DNA of 64,000 bases, from NCBI GenBank assembly GCA_011319805.1, contig SJRY01000205.1, positions 24,801-88,800 on the forward strand. Direction: 5' to 3'. The stretch is from Macrocybe gigantea. Taxonomy: Eukaryota; Basidiomycota; Agaricomycetes; Agaricales; Callistosporiaceae. The translations under genes were made by a program, and so were the position numbers. The notes beneath the pieces were generated by a model. That model saw nothing but the letters and a program-made list of their open reading frames with translations, searched no databases and had not been told where the DNA came from. Shown piece after piece: positions 53,664-64,000 of this stretch. Position 1 is the stretch's first letter. Each line of letters opens with the position of its first letter.

Positions 53664-54034
53664 GGCTTCCGCAGTTCGTTTTTCGAGCGGAGACTTTGAA
53701 TGCCCGCATCGGTAACAGATTCGGGGCCATCAAACATGCCTGAAAAATGTCGTTCAAGTTGTGACTGTTTTTGTTTGTTCCCGTCAACAGTGTGGATCGT
53801 GGGAGTAGCGGAGAGTGCCAGCAGACAACTCATCCGTGTTCCAACGTCACGACCGCCAACTTGTTCGTTTCCCTTCGTTGTTTTCGTATCTGGGAATGCT
53901 CGAATGACTTTTTGTTCCTTCAGGATCCATTTCAAACTTCGTTCGTTCAATCGTCATTTCAGAGTAGGCCGTTGTTTTTGAAAAAAATCGGATCTGAGCT
54001 AGACGTATTTCCCCCGATCAACCCAACATGCTAC

Positions 54035-55985
54035 ATGTCCAACAGTGGACGGCATCCTCCCATCCTACACAGGGTAACTTTTCTGTTACCCCCGATCTAC
54101 GTCGACCACACCTCTTACGCATAGTTCCAAAATCTCAGTGTCTCCGTGCGCTCCCAAGATGATTTCGCTGCAATTTTCGCTGCAGTACGGGATGGCCGAA
54201 TACAACCGCTGCAGTTGACAGGCAGAGAGAAGACCATAGCACTTAAGCCGGGGTATGTATTCGTTCACTTAGACACAGAGAAGAGATGGTCAGATGGATG
54301 GAAATGGGGTGCGTTAAGCTTTTCTCTTGTATTCACTCCTTCCCTTGACCTAATAAAAAGTGAATCACGTCCCTTTCTTTCCCGTCCAGGAAGCGGCCGT
54401 ATGTCTACAAAAGGCAAACATGCCAACATCGTGCGGTATACAGATAAATCTGGACAGTTCCGCAAGTACTCGAAGATCGTGGGCAACGTGCGCGTCATCT
54501 ACTACGGAATCAATGAAGATGATGATCCGTTGCCTCCTGCTGCTTCAATGTTGACGGCGCAACTGGGTACGTACCCATTTCCTGTGCGACTTCAACTGAT
54601 ATGATAGACTGGCATTGGTCTAATTGAGATTGGCCAGTGGGTGAAATTCAGAACATCATCAACCCTGCATGTTCTCATGGTATAACTCACCAGATTCACC
54701 CTACACTACGTGAGTTCAGTCATCCATGATCCTCATGCAAGTCCGGCTAACAATGAGAGATGTCTCAGACGCTAATGGCGACAATGTATCTCCTTATCCT
54801 ACAAACCAAAGTGATGCTGGCGTCGTCTCTCCCCAGCTATTCTGCAGTTCATCATACCTCCCCATGCCGTCATCAAAAAGAAGTCTGGAGGACGATGGGA
54901 ACCCATCTAATGGAGAATCGTTGGATGGTGTTTGCAATAGGAAAAAACGAAAGGTTTGTCTGTCTTCAGTACCCGTTTTATTGTATACTATAAATTCTGT
55001 CACCATTCGCAGACATCCAAATCGGTGCATACGTTGCCTCTGGTGGAGCAAACACCCGAGGTTTCCCAAGCTCTAGCGCATCTTCTTCGTGCGATGGTGG
55101 CCTCTGCGCGTAAAACCGGTACATGCCTGCAGAAGATCTGGAATGGCGCGCAAGAGGAGATAGCCCTCAAGGTAGATGCTCTTGAAGAGCCTGGTCAGTT
55201 GGTGTGGAATTATTTCGATATTGCACTCACACGGACATGCAATATCAGAATCTGTGGTGGAGGACGCTATTGGTGGTCCAGCGCTGACCGATTCTTCATC
55301 TCTGTCTACCCAGCATCCACCCCAGCTTCATTCGCCATCTGAAAGAACGCCTCTTCCCGGCGAACAAGCATCCTTCGCGAACGACCTGACCCACCATGTG
55401 ATCACTGCTATTGATCTTGGTCGTTTTGAGCCTCCGCTGCAGATGCGAATGGGAGGAGGCACGACCAGCGGCCCACACCCGACGCAGATGGGCGGTGAAG
55501 CGCCTCCGCCGCCACATGGGGGGACATCAGCATCCTCGTGGCATGCGACAAGGACCGAGGGGCCCGTCATGCATGGCATGAGCGTTGACCACGTCGAACG
55601 TGAATTCCATGGTTATTCTAATGGTCATGGTCAGGGTGTATTGGCGCTGAACCCCTGTGCCACCAACTCGAATGGGAATGTCTTTACACACATGGGAAAC
55701 ATCTCTTCAGTTGACGGTAGTGGCTTTATGGACGGTGATGGCTTCCATTGGCTGGGGATGGACGAAGGTAAGCGGCTCACACCGAGGTAAATCTACGAAT
55801 TGCTCAGCATCATGCCCTCAGTTGACCATTGCGGTCAGGGCGCGCTGCCCTTCTTGACCACTGACTCGAATGGGACTATGCACATGGGAAACATCTCTTC
55901 AGTTGACGGTAATGGCGGCTTTATGGATGATGATGGCTTCGATTGGCTGGCGGTTCACGTCGAGGCAAATCCAAGCCGTTGTTAA
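54035..55985 (+). CDS. WOPR (Gti1/Pac2-like) transcription regulator, divergent
   Basis: An eight-exon model is fully in phase: 54035-54073, 54125-54308, 54390-54566, 54638-54709, 54769-54953, 55013-55193, 55249-55767, 55822-55985, giving 506 residues with no internal stop. The N-terminal region resembles the WOPR DNA-binding box: VRSQDDFAAIFAAVRDGRI, REKTIALKPGYVFVHLD and RWSDGWKWG. It lacks the usual RRL and the SPSR segment, so it is divergent. A basic RKKRK (near 54940) is a likely nuclear signal. The C-terminus carries two copies of a 40-45-residue repeat (SNGNVFTHMGNISSVDGSGF and SNGTMHMGNISSVDGNGGF), matched at DNA level (55667-55755 and 55863-55950). WOPR proteins such as Wor1 and Ryp1 control morphology and secondary traits. 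Confidence 0.6.
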
Positions 55986-56120
55986 GAGTACCTCGATCGT
56001 ACTGTACTAAGAATAGGAAATTTCCTGCCCACTATACTACTCCTTAGATCCATGACGCCGAAGTCTTGAATCCTTTAATTGTAATATTTAGATGCAAATT
56101 CAAATGCACGCACAGAAACC

Positions 56121-56525
56121 TCATTCGACAATGATTTCCATTCCAATTGCCGCGCCCTGCGGCTGTGCATCCCAGTCCGCTCTCGCCAGCTCGGTGAAGC
56201 GCCGCCAGTCATCGTCAGTTTTTATTACGTATGCTCTCCGTTTCTTCGTGGTGATTTGAAAGTAAAACCCAGAGGGAAGATCGGCAAACAGTTCTAGGGC
56301 TCGTTGACAGGCCGCCTTGTAATTTAAGCATACGGAGAAGGACTTGTGCAACAACCCACCTCATAATTCGCCGGGCATTCAGATCGTGCCTCACGGCCAT
56401 CATAGGATAGAGAAATCTGTGGAAGTCCTTCGGAATACAATTGAGACTATGGTCATAATATTAATCAAGACCGACCTGTTCTCATTGATGGCTCTGTAGT
56501 TGGATGGTTGTGGCGTCAGCGCTCA
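56121..56525 (-). CDS. Small hypothetical protein
   Basis: A possible start at 56525 (MSADATTIQLQSH) is followed by introns, and the main exon (about 56345-56121) reads SVCLNYKAACQRALELFADL, ITTKKRRAYVIKTDDDW and GAAIGMEIIVE. The layout (short strand-rich start, helix, ending in IEIIVE-like strand) resembles small ubiquitin-fold-like fungal hypotheticals. Splice sites are not certain. No function assigned. Confidence 0.4.
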
Positions 56526-56589
56526 TGGTCTTCCACTCCCTTTATATTGCCCTTTTATCGATTGATTGATTATCTTCGTTATCTATGAC

Positions 56590-57225
56590 ATGATAGATTT
56601 TCCACGATAAGGCAGGCCATCTCGCCATCGACCTCCATGACCGACTGCGGCAGGACCTGCAGAGATGTCATCAAGAGCAAGGACGTCGTACGCGACATCG
56701 ACGGTGCGTATAAGCATTGGCTTATCCTCTTCCCCGACTAACCTCTTTCCACTCGTTTCTAAACGCATCGTACCGCTCGCTCCTTCACAGCTACGTCCAC
56801 TCACCGCCACACGATCCGCCACCCTCGGCCCTTCTCAACCTCTGGAATCCCCCGAATGCACTTTGTTGTCCTCTCCTATCTCGATGACGACTCGGGCACA
56901 TCGCTGCTCCACGAGGCCGTAAGATGAAAGGACCTCCGACTCATAGAACGCGCCGGCGCCGATGTTTTTGTGCGGGACCGCAGGGGAAAGATGCCATACG
57001 ACGGCACGGGAAAGGACGATAAAGTCCGTGTCTTCCTGAGACAATGTAAGTCCCCATCCACCTCTTGCAACTTCAGCTGAACCCGGCCCACACACAGACG
57101 CGAATCACGACACGACACTCATCGACACACCCCTCTCACCCTCAAAGGCTATCTCAACAAGTATACCAACGTCGCTAAAGGCTACAATACACGTTGGTTT
57201 GTCCTTAGAAATGCCCAACCTGCCT
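56590..57225 (+). pseudogene. Oxysterol-binding protein (Osh1/Swh1-like) relic: ankyrin and PH segment
   Basis: OSBP-related proteins move sterols between membranes. Plus-strand blocks in order: GRTCRDVIKSKDVVRDID (about 56645-56700); FLNASYRSLLHSYVHSPPHD (about 56750-56815); FVVLSYLDDDSGTSLLHEAV followed by TGA, then KDLRLIERAGADVFVRDRRG and GKDDKVRVFLRQ with a donor at about 57048; and, after an intron, LKGYLNKYTNVAKGYNTRWF, the start of a PH domain. A 1-nt loss near 56850 and the TGA (CGA in the expected ...RRKDLRL) break it. It stops inside the PH domain at about 57220, so the sterol-binding domain is missing. Confidence 0.65.
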
Positions 57226-58060
57226 CCGAAAGTAACCGGACGCGACCGAGCCGAGAGGATGGAATCTGATACGCGAGGACGCCGTTCCGCGCAAAAGCGG
57301 CCTGATAAGTCGACTCCTACTCTCCGTTCGCAGTCTCGCCCTGTCACACGTTCTATCGCAGTAAACCGTCCAGCGGCTCCACGTCGCAGCCAATCCGTTG
57401 GTCCCAGCGCCGACAGATCTCCCACGAACGACGAGACTGTAAAGTACATGACTATGTAAACTGACTGCCCAAAATCTCTTCTACCTCGGACTCCCCTGTC
57501 CATTGACAAGGACCAGATCAGGAAAAAAATAACTGACTCGGACCCGTCCCTTCGCTGTCTTCCGCCTCGCCGTCGCCTCCTGCTCTGGTGTTGCCCAACG
57601 ATGGCGCACCTTCCCTTTCGGCCGTCGCTGTCTCCCTGCTCCTCCTCCGGTGTCACCCGACGCTCGTCTCCTCTCCGCCATCTCCTGCGTCCTGTCCCTC
57701 TGGTCCTCTTCCGCCGTCTCTTTTGCCTTCTACCGGCCCTCCTCCACCTTCTCCTTGCCCTCCGCCGTACGCTGCCGTTCCTTCACAATCTGCTCGTCCG
57801 TCCTGACTTACTCCACCAGCGTTATTCTCAAGGTCGTCCTCCTCCCCCTCGCTGCCTTTTCCTGCGTTCGTAAATTCGAAAATAACTATAGTAGTTCTAA
57901 GTTTACTGAATCTCAGCGTAGCTACAAACGAGTTGTGGCAGCACGGCGCACTACCCAGAACAACCCCGTGGGGTTGACCCGAACCCCGCGTCATAGACCG
58001 CTACCCGAGAAGGACCCTTAACCCAGCTTGTGGGTGGGATCTAGGGCTGGGTTGAAAACG
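57226..58060. other. No supported gene; C/T-rich low complexity
   Basis: An 86-codon Arg/Ser/Pro-rich frame (57199-57459) and several proline-rich overlapping frames on both strands (57480-57870). None has motifs or convincing splice structure. Confidence 0.4.
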
Positions 58061-58063
58061 AGG

Positions 58064-58165
58064 ATGTTAAAAACACACATAGTATTTCACATGTTTTTTA
58101 TATGTTTTTAACATTTTTCACACCAGAGGGTCAATATATCTATGTTAAAAATGTGAAAAAATTAC
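58064..58165. repeat. AT-rich imperfect inverted repeat
   Basis: ATGTTAAAAACACAC, TGTTTTTAACATTTTTCACAC and ATGTTAAAAATGTGAAAAAA occur within 100 bp and can pair as a hairpin. Could be a small MITE-like remnant. Confidence 0.35.
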
Positions 58166-58544
58166 CAGATGATCTACAAGTGAAATCAAGCCAGCCCAAT
58201 CAGTAACTATCAGTCGGACTTCAGTTCATAAACAGGAGCTTCTCGTTGCTCACCAAAACATCACTGAAACCTGGTCAGCGGAGCTCATTGACCTTCTCTT
58301 GCTCGGCGAACGCGCAATATATGGGTTGATTATGTAATGGCTGGCAGCATCGCACTGAAGAGGAGATTTTCCCACGGCTTGATGCACAGTGATCTTTATC
58401 ATCCGCATAGCCGGTATTAGATGACGACTAAGATACCATGTCCTCTGGGCATCCTGATGACTGGAACATGGACGAATGATGCTGAAAATGAATATATCTT
58501 CTGTCATTAGCCGTTTCTCGCCTCTGTGCAATGTTTTTTGGACT

Positions 58545-60416
58545 ACCGTCGGCTTTGCAAGGCTTGCCTTCTGCTCTGCAAATATTTCTTGTCTGGTTCA
58601 TCCCGGAATCGCCCCGTTGGCTCGTAAGCAAAGGAAGGTGCGACCCCTGATGCCTGTTCTCGCCACTACATCCACTAATCTATCCAACCTAATCAGAGAT
58701 GCCCAAGCTCTCAGGACATTGGCGTATTACCATGCGAACGGGAATGAGTGAGTCACGACTGAACTAGTGCTTGGAGGGTATTGATAATGTGATGGTATCA
58801 AGAGAAGACCCTTTAGTCGTTTACGAATTCGAAGAAATCAAAACAGCTATTTCTTTCGACAGAGAGGTTGCCTCAAGCATCGGTTGGTTGAGTCTTCTCA
58901 GGACAAGTGGGAACCGAAAACGCGTGCGGATTATCCTAGCCTTAGCGTTCTTCTCCCAGTGGTCCGGGAATGGTCTGGTGTATGTCATCCCACCAATCAG
59001 CTGCTCTGCATCGAATCACATCCGATCGCGCTTTGATATTAGGTCATACTGTGAGTTGAAGATGGCTTGCATGTTCTGATCTTAACATCCCTTCTCGGCA
59101 TAGACTTAAACAAGGTTTTCAACGCCATCGGGAGTGAGCTGTGCTAGCTGTTGATGGCGTAATGCATCTGATATTGTCTTTTCGTCGCAGTTCTCGACCC
59201 GACAATCCAGTTGTTGATTGTACGTTCTAATATGTGACAAACAAAGGTCTATCTAACAAATACCTCCTAGAACGGCATTTTGAATATTTTCAATTTTTTT
59301 GTCGCTATTGTTGCGGGGTTGCTATGCGACAAAGTCAGACGCCGGCGACTATTTCTCACATCTACTATCGGTTGGCATCTCTGTTCTATTACGCAGAGCC
59401 ACGCATCGAACATGGTCTGTATTCTTAGGTATGGTGGTGTTTTGGATGGCACAGACCATCTGTTTCTCGCTCTATGCTCAACACCACGTCCCGGCCGTTG
59501 GTCATGCAGTCATTGCAATGATTTGTGAGTGATTTGTCGCTAGAAAGGTTCTATCTTTAATTCGTTTATCAGTTTTATACTATGCCTTCTGTGAGTCTGT
59601 TGCAAACCATCATCGAATCATCCCAACCTTTCGCGTGTGGAATCCTAGACGATGTTCGTATAAAAACTAATTCAAATGGGTCGCTTTTCTTATTCGGATT
59701 TCAGATCGCATTTACGCCTTTGATTGTGTCGTGAGTTGGGCGTCCTAGCTTTGTCTACCGCTGTTTTTCATCGGCTGTCGAACAGATACACCGTCGAAAT
59801 TTTGCCCTTTGCTCTGCGAGCCAAAGGCTTTGTCTTTTTCAACTTCTCGATATCCTTATCACTTATCTTCAACCAGTGAGAGAATCCGTTCCTTCCATTC
59901 TGAACTGTAGCTGACGAATTCTTAGGTATGTCAACCCAATCGCTCTGGAAAGGTCTGTTATCCCTGCTTCGGCCGCCGCCTTCTGTGTCTCATGGACTTG
60001 CTCCCTTGGTACTTAGGCTGGGATGGAAGTACTATGTGAGAATTCATCTCAATCGGGTAGGTTTAGTTTATCGAACGAAGAATAGCTCGTCTATGTCTTC
60101 TGGTTGACGTTCGAAACGGTCTTCGTGTGGTTCTTCATCGTGGAGACGAAAAATGCAAGTATGGTTTAGTTCTTCAAGTGTTATCTACCTTCTCATCTTT
60201 TTATCCTCCTTCTAGCGCACACTGGAAGAAACTGCGGCGTATGTGTTCACCAATCGTCGGGATGCTCTAAGCTGACTTCGAACTTTCAGTCTGTTTGACG
60301 GCCCCGATTCGGTGGCTAGAATCTCGGAAAGGGCTATTGAAACTGCACGCGGACCTGATCATGAAGAAAAACATGAATCCAGGGAGAAAGTAATAGAGGA
60401 GGTCGTGATCGACTAG
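58545..60416 (+). pseudogene. MFS sugar transporter, C-terminal half
   Basis: Major facilitator of the hexose/lactose permease type, plasma membrane. The sequence starts LPSALQGLPSALQIFLVWFI then PESPRWLVSKG, the end of TM6 and the central loop. It continues ALRTLAYYHANGNE (exon end 58747), DPLVVYEFEEIKTAISFDRE (58805), LALAFFSQWSGNGLV, SYYLNKVFNAIG, DPTIQLLI, NGILNIFNFFVAIVAGLLCD and KVRRRRLFLTSTIG. Later exons give FWMAQTICFSLYAQ, EILPFALRAKGFVFF, VFWLTFETVFVWFFIVETKN and end GPDHEEKHESREKVIEEVVI with TAG at 60414-60416. Introns are short GT-AG with consistent phases. The N-terminal six membrane segments are not found upstream, where an AT-rich repeat lies, so it is probably 5'-truncated. 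The retained part looks intact. Confidence 0.75.
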
Positions 60417-61469
60417 CCACGCGCTTGGGTTTCCCTCTCACTCCACAATGTGGCAGAAGGCTGCATCGAGCTACCCAAATTGCATCTCTTCACCCTGTCA
60501 GGTTCCTTCGCTTGATTCATGACCCGTGTACTGCTTGGTATCAGAGAGAATTTATGCCACATCGTTCTGCGTTCATCGGGGAGATGGTTAAGTAAGATTT
60601 GAAGGGCACTCTTAGTAGCTGTGCGAGTCTAATTTTGGAATTCAGACGCCGTTTAGTGCTTCTGAAGTTTCGGTAGTTATCCACGAAAGACGCCGTACAT
60701 GAATAATCAGTGAAGCTTTGCTCCGACTCGGAGCTTCCTCTGAACTAAAAGGTCATGTCCGATCCGATGTGGAACTCCGATCGCATTCGATGCCTCACCG
60801 TCGCCGGTACCAGGAAGGGGTCCATCAGATTTCAGATATTCTGTAGATATTCTTGTAGTTATAGAACGTATAACGACAGCGATCCAGCAGGATGTACTCC
60901 AGCCAATGAGATGCCGAATGCCAACAGATGTTCAACATCTGCCAGGCTTGCGTACGACAATGAATGGTCACTAAGATGATTGTTGGCCCCCTGAACAACT
61001 TTTTTTTTCTAACGATCCGCTTGGCTGTGCATTCGACGGGCCTGACGAAGCGACTTGTTGGTATAGCCGAGCACAACGTGACAAGATGTAGACAGGTTGT
61101 TAGGCGCTGAGAAAACTGATGCTCAGCAGCCCAGTTACGTTCAAGTAAACAGAACCTAAATCCCGTTCTTTCCTCTCTCCGTGACTTAATGTGATGCTCT
61201 TGCTCAAGCCACTTCCCTTGTCCCTGCTCTTATTGTTGTCATCGGGATACACGGAGGCCATTTTGTGGCGCCGAGGGGAGGTACGAATTATCTGAGATTT
61301 TATCATCACCGGGCCAATCCGAATGCGCGCTAATTACTTCTTTTCTGTCAGGACTTGTACTCAGAACTGCATTATGTGCGTTCACATCCGCAACTCGCCT
61401 GTAGAATCTGGACTTTAATCGTCGACTTCGTTCTAGTTAAACAATGACCAGGGAGAGACGCCATGCGAT
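60417..61469. other. Intergenic, no gene recognised
   Basis: Only short frames on both strands. Nothing resembling an RNA gene or repeat was noticed. Confidence 0.45.
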
Positions 61470-63809
61470 ATGGCTAGTAAGCTCGCCGGCTCGTGTGCCA
61501 ATCCACAAGCCAAACGGAACGAACCCATGGGGTTGCGATCTTCTTTTCCTTTAATCCGGAGGAGTCTTTGTGGCGGTTTCTGGGTCAGGGACGATGGGGT
61601 GGACGACCCGTTTCCCAACAACTGCACTTGGTGTGTTCTGTCCTTGAGAGCAGTACGGGAGACATCCCATGCTCATGTCGTCTCCAATAAATTCGCAGCA
61701 CAAATGTCTTCTTCAACGTTTGGCAAGCGTGTCTTTATTTGCATCACAATAATTCACTCCTCAAATACAGTGATTGGGATGCACGTTGTTCGAATGGCTC
61801 GGTCAGACTATCGCCTGGTGTGGGTTCGCCAGCTAAAAGTGATGCCGTGGATATTCCTCGATGGGCCTGGCTGGATCCAATCAATGCAGACAATACGTTC
61901 AACGTAACTCGTGCGGTTCTAGGTGAGGATTTATCTCCGTCTCCGTTTCTGTCTGCAACAAGCAAGCTAATGGTTGGAGCAGATGCTCGGATGAAGCCTC
62001 AAAAAAGCTGGACGCTGATACAAGTGCTTATTGCTCCTATCGTCGGCGTATCAACCATCGCAATTATGGGTTTCATATTTTTCGTCTACCGTTCCAAGTC
62101 GCCGAAGAAGAAAACGTGGCCTAGGGCAATATTGCACTTTTTATTCCCATGTCGAGTCAAACGGTTGCACAACCTGCATTATCGGAATCGGGACGGAACA
62201 TGGAGCATCGAACATCCAGGTGAAATTGAAAATAGCGGGCGGGACAGCGCGCTATCGACTGGGCATGACAGGCGTGGATCCTCATCTACGCAGAATACAC
62301 TTCAAGTAGTCGAACCGAATGGCGCATGCCGGGAAAAGCATCGTGGAGGAGATTCAAAAGTGTGCTTTCCAACCGCGTTCTGCACTGGAATCGCCCTCAA
62401 AGGTGAAGTCAAGACCACGCCCTGAGGCTTCAAGTTGGACGACAGGGACAACAGTACATTGCATTCCGATTCACTTAAACTTTCCGAATCCGGAATGGTG
62501 GTGGCCGGATGATTACTCGTTTTGAAGACAGTGGAGATGAGCATTGGAAAACTGGGAGTGCGGATGAGAGAGCCACAGTCTCATATCTCCCGCGGAACGT
62601 GACGAAGATAGGGTTTTCGTGATAGCCGGGCGTAGGGTAGGGGCAAGACTTCACAAGCACCACTGAAACCGGAGAGACTTCGACGTGGCTGAGCAACCAA
62701 TTCCACGTCGTTTCCCCGACGAACTCGTCTCACTATTCCTACGGCTCGCTGTTTAAGGTGAGTGTTCGGTATAATCGATTATGGATCATTAAGTAAATTT
62801 TATTTCAGCCAGCAAAACCAAAACCCAAACGTCCGCGTCTGCCGCCTCCACCCCGACAGCCTGCTCCTTTGCCTCCTGTTAGCGCCGAACAGGCTACATC
62901 CCGACAGAGAGCGCAACCCACCATGCCGCCCATCTCCGAACATCGGCCATCCTTATCCTCATCATCTGCGTCGCGGAGCCAAGAGACTTTCCCAAATTCG
63001 GCAGTCAATCTCACCACCAGTCCTGCGCGAGCTAGCAACCAGCTTGGCGCAGCCTCTCCGCACAGTCATGTTGCTCATATTCCTCCGGGCGCGGCGCCGC
63101 CTGTCATTGTGCATCCACAGACGACAATCCATGTGTCCGCTGATGTCCACGACTCTTCTTCGGCCGCTACTTCACGGCACAACGCATATTCGTCAATGGA
63201 GAGCCTGTACTTATCCGAGTCGGAGCGGTCGCAGGGTCGATCGCACCCTCAACCGTCGGCTTCTTCCTCGTTCCAGCGACAGCCGTCATCTGAAAACGTC
63301 CGCGTCATCACCCCAGGGCCTGAGCGCCCAGCCCTCCTCATCAATACACCACGGACAGGCCAGCGCTTCATGGGCGCCTCTGGAGACGCAACACATCTTT
63401 CTGTGGAGACGCATCTTCGACCCTCGGCGCACCGGCGATCGGTCAGCAGCGATGCGGTGCCATACGCTGATCCGCTGCATCAGCAGTCGGACCTATCGCT
63501 AAGCAGCAATCTGGTTCCCCACCGCCGCGTGCTCTCGGCCGACGAACGACCTCGCGGTGACATCAGAGCGCCACCAGCTTGTTGTCGGGTCCTGCGAGGA
63601 TCACCAGGATCGAGCGGCTGCGGACTGACCAACCTCGCGCGATTTCACCCGAGATTTTGGTTCCTTCGCGAGCAGATCCTGCGATGCTGTTCCCTGCGTC
63701 TGTGCGAGCTGCGGGGTATGTTCCTTCGAGCCCGGAACCAACATACTCGTCTGCCAGCGTCTATTCGAATGACGATGTTCCGAGGCCTCATCCAGCCTAC
63801 ACGAGATAA
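61470..63809 (+). pseudogene. Single-pass membrane protein of an Agaricomycete-specific family, with frame damage
   Basis: Extracellular part with DPFPNNCTC, then (after an intron about 61632-61697) TNVFFNVWQACLY, YSDWDARC and IPRWAWLDPINADNTFNV. The conserved C-C-W-C pattern suggests a disulfide-bonded ectodomain. The membrane helix is WTLIQVLIAPIVGVSTIAIM plus GFIFFVY. The cytoplasmic part begins RSKSPKKKTWPRAILHFLFP and RNRDGTWSIE, with GHDRRGSSSTQNTLQVVEPN. From about 62330 the frame changes several times, although conserved pieces continue: GDEHWKTGSADERATVSYLP, a donor at 62758 after YGSLFK, PAKPKPKRPRLPPPPR, and finally VRAAGYVPSSPEPTYSSASV ending at 63809. I recall such proteins as common in mushrooms; function unknown. 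Confidence 0.5.
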
Positions 63810-64000
63810 AACTTATCATATGTATGTCTTCCGACTGAGACGACTGTCCACTTTTCTCGACGCTTACCTCGCTTTCACTGCTGTTGTAACTTTGCTTCGC
63901 CGTGACACAGACTTGGACACACTTGTAACGTACAGGCATATACCCTGCTCTTGTTTTATGACCACCTACAAATCTACGAATCACTACGTTGTACTACTAC
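63810..64000. other. Window end, no gene seen
   Basis: About 190 bp after the last stop; probable 3' UTR. Confidence 0.4.

Noticed and set aside
57480..57870. Proline/leucine-rich frames on both strands
   Set aside because: Low-complexity C/T-rich DNA, no motif, no consistent exon model.

Overview
The window is a piece of a filamentous basidiomycete genome, most likely an Agaricomycete. The evidence is short (48-63 nt) GT-AG introns, a hyaluronan-synthase-like GT2 enzyme, a WOPR regulator, an MFS sugar transporter, families typical of mushrooms (multi-copy Spt5-like KOW proteins, a DUF6698-type protein) and chromodomain Ty3/gypsy elements. The species cannot be named from the sequence. I saw no rRNA, tRNA or CRISPR array.

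Layout. 1-1.8 kb: 3' part of a GT2 gene. 1.8-52 kb: a repeat-rich gene graveyard. One Ty3/gypsy chromovirus family is present as a truncated 3' copy (4252-5730, +), a copy with both LTRs (8950-15463, +), a truncated 5' copy (24349-25286, +), and two further copies with both LTRs (29330-35811 and 38062-44571, both -). Older gypsy relics lie at 2.9-4.25 kb (-) and 7.7-8.95 kb (+). Between them are decayed gene copies: EMC1-like, a coiled-coil gene, an importin-beta fragment, a cytochrome P450 split by a small PIF/Harbinger element, a DUF6698-like gene, and a KOW/Spt5-like gene split by a retrotransposon. A large PIF/Harbinger element with a recognisable transposase (46464-51747) sits in a host exon and carries a nested Tc1/mariner element. 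52-64 kb: more ordinary gene territory with an MLKL-NTD-like gene, a copia scrap, a WOPR regulator, an oxysterol-binding-protein relic, the C-terminal half of a sugar transporter and a decayed single-pass membrane protein gene.

The gypsy family has unusual common features. An 11-nt sequence just downstream of the LTR TATA box is complementary to the presumed primer-binding site right after the LTR, the arrangement of self-priming Tf1/sushi elements. Gag and pol lie in different frames with only about 11 nt of usable overlap, at tandem AGG codons. An extra 399-nt ORF3 starts on the pol stop (ATGA) and keeps its exact length in three of four copies. An N-terminal ORF0 ends at a TAA shared by all copies that reach it.

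A second theme is mutation: nearly all LTR-to-LTR differences, and most in-frame stops in both transposons and gene relics, look like C-to-T changes at CpG (CGA to TGA, or CGA to CAA). This fits methylation-linked or RIP-like decay. All protein identifications come from reading translated sequence and remembered family features; no database search was run.
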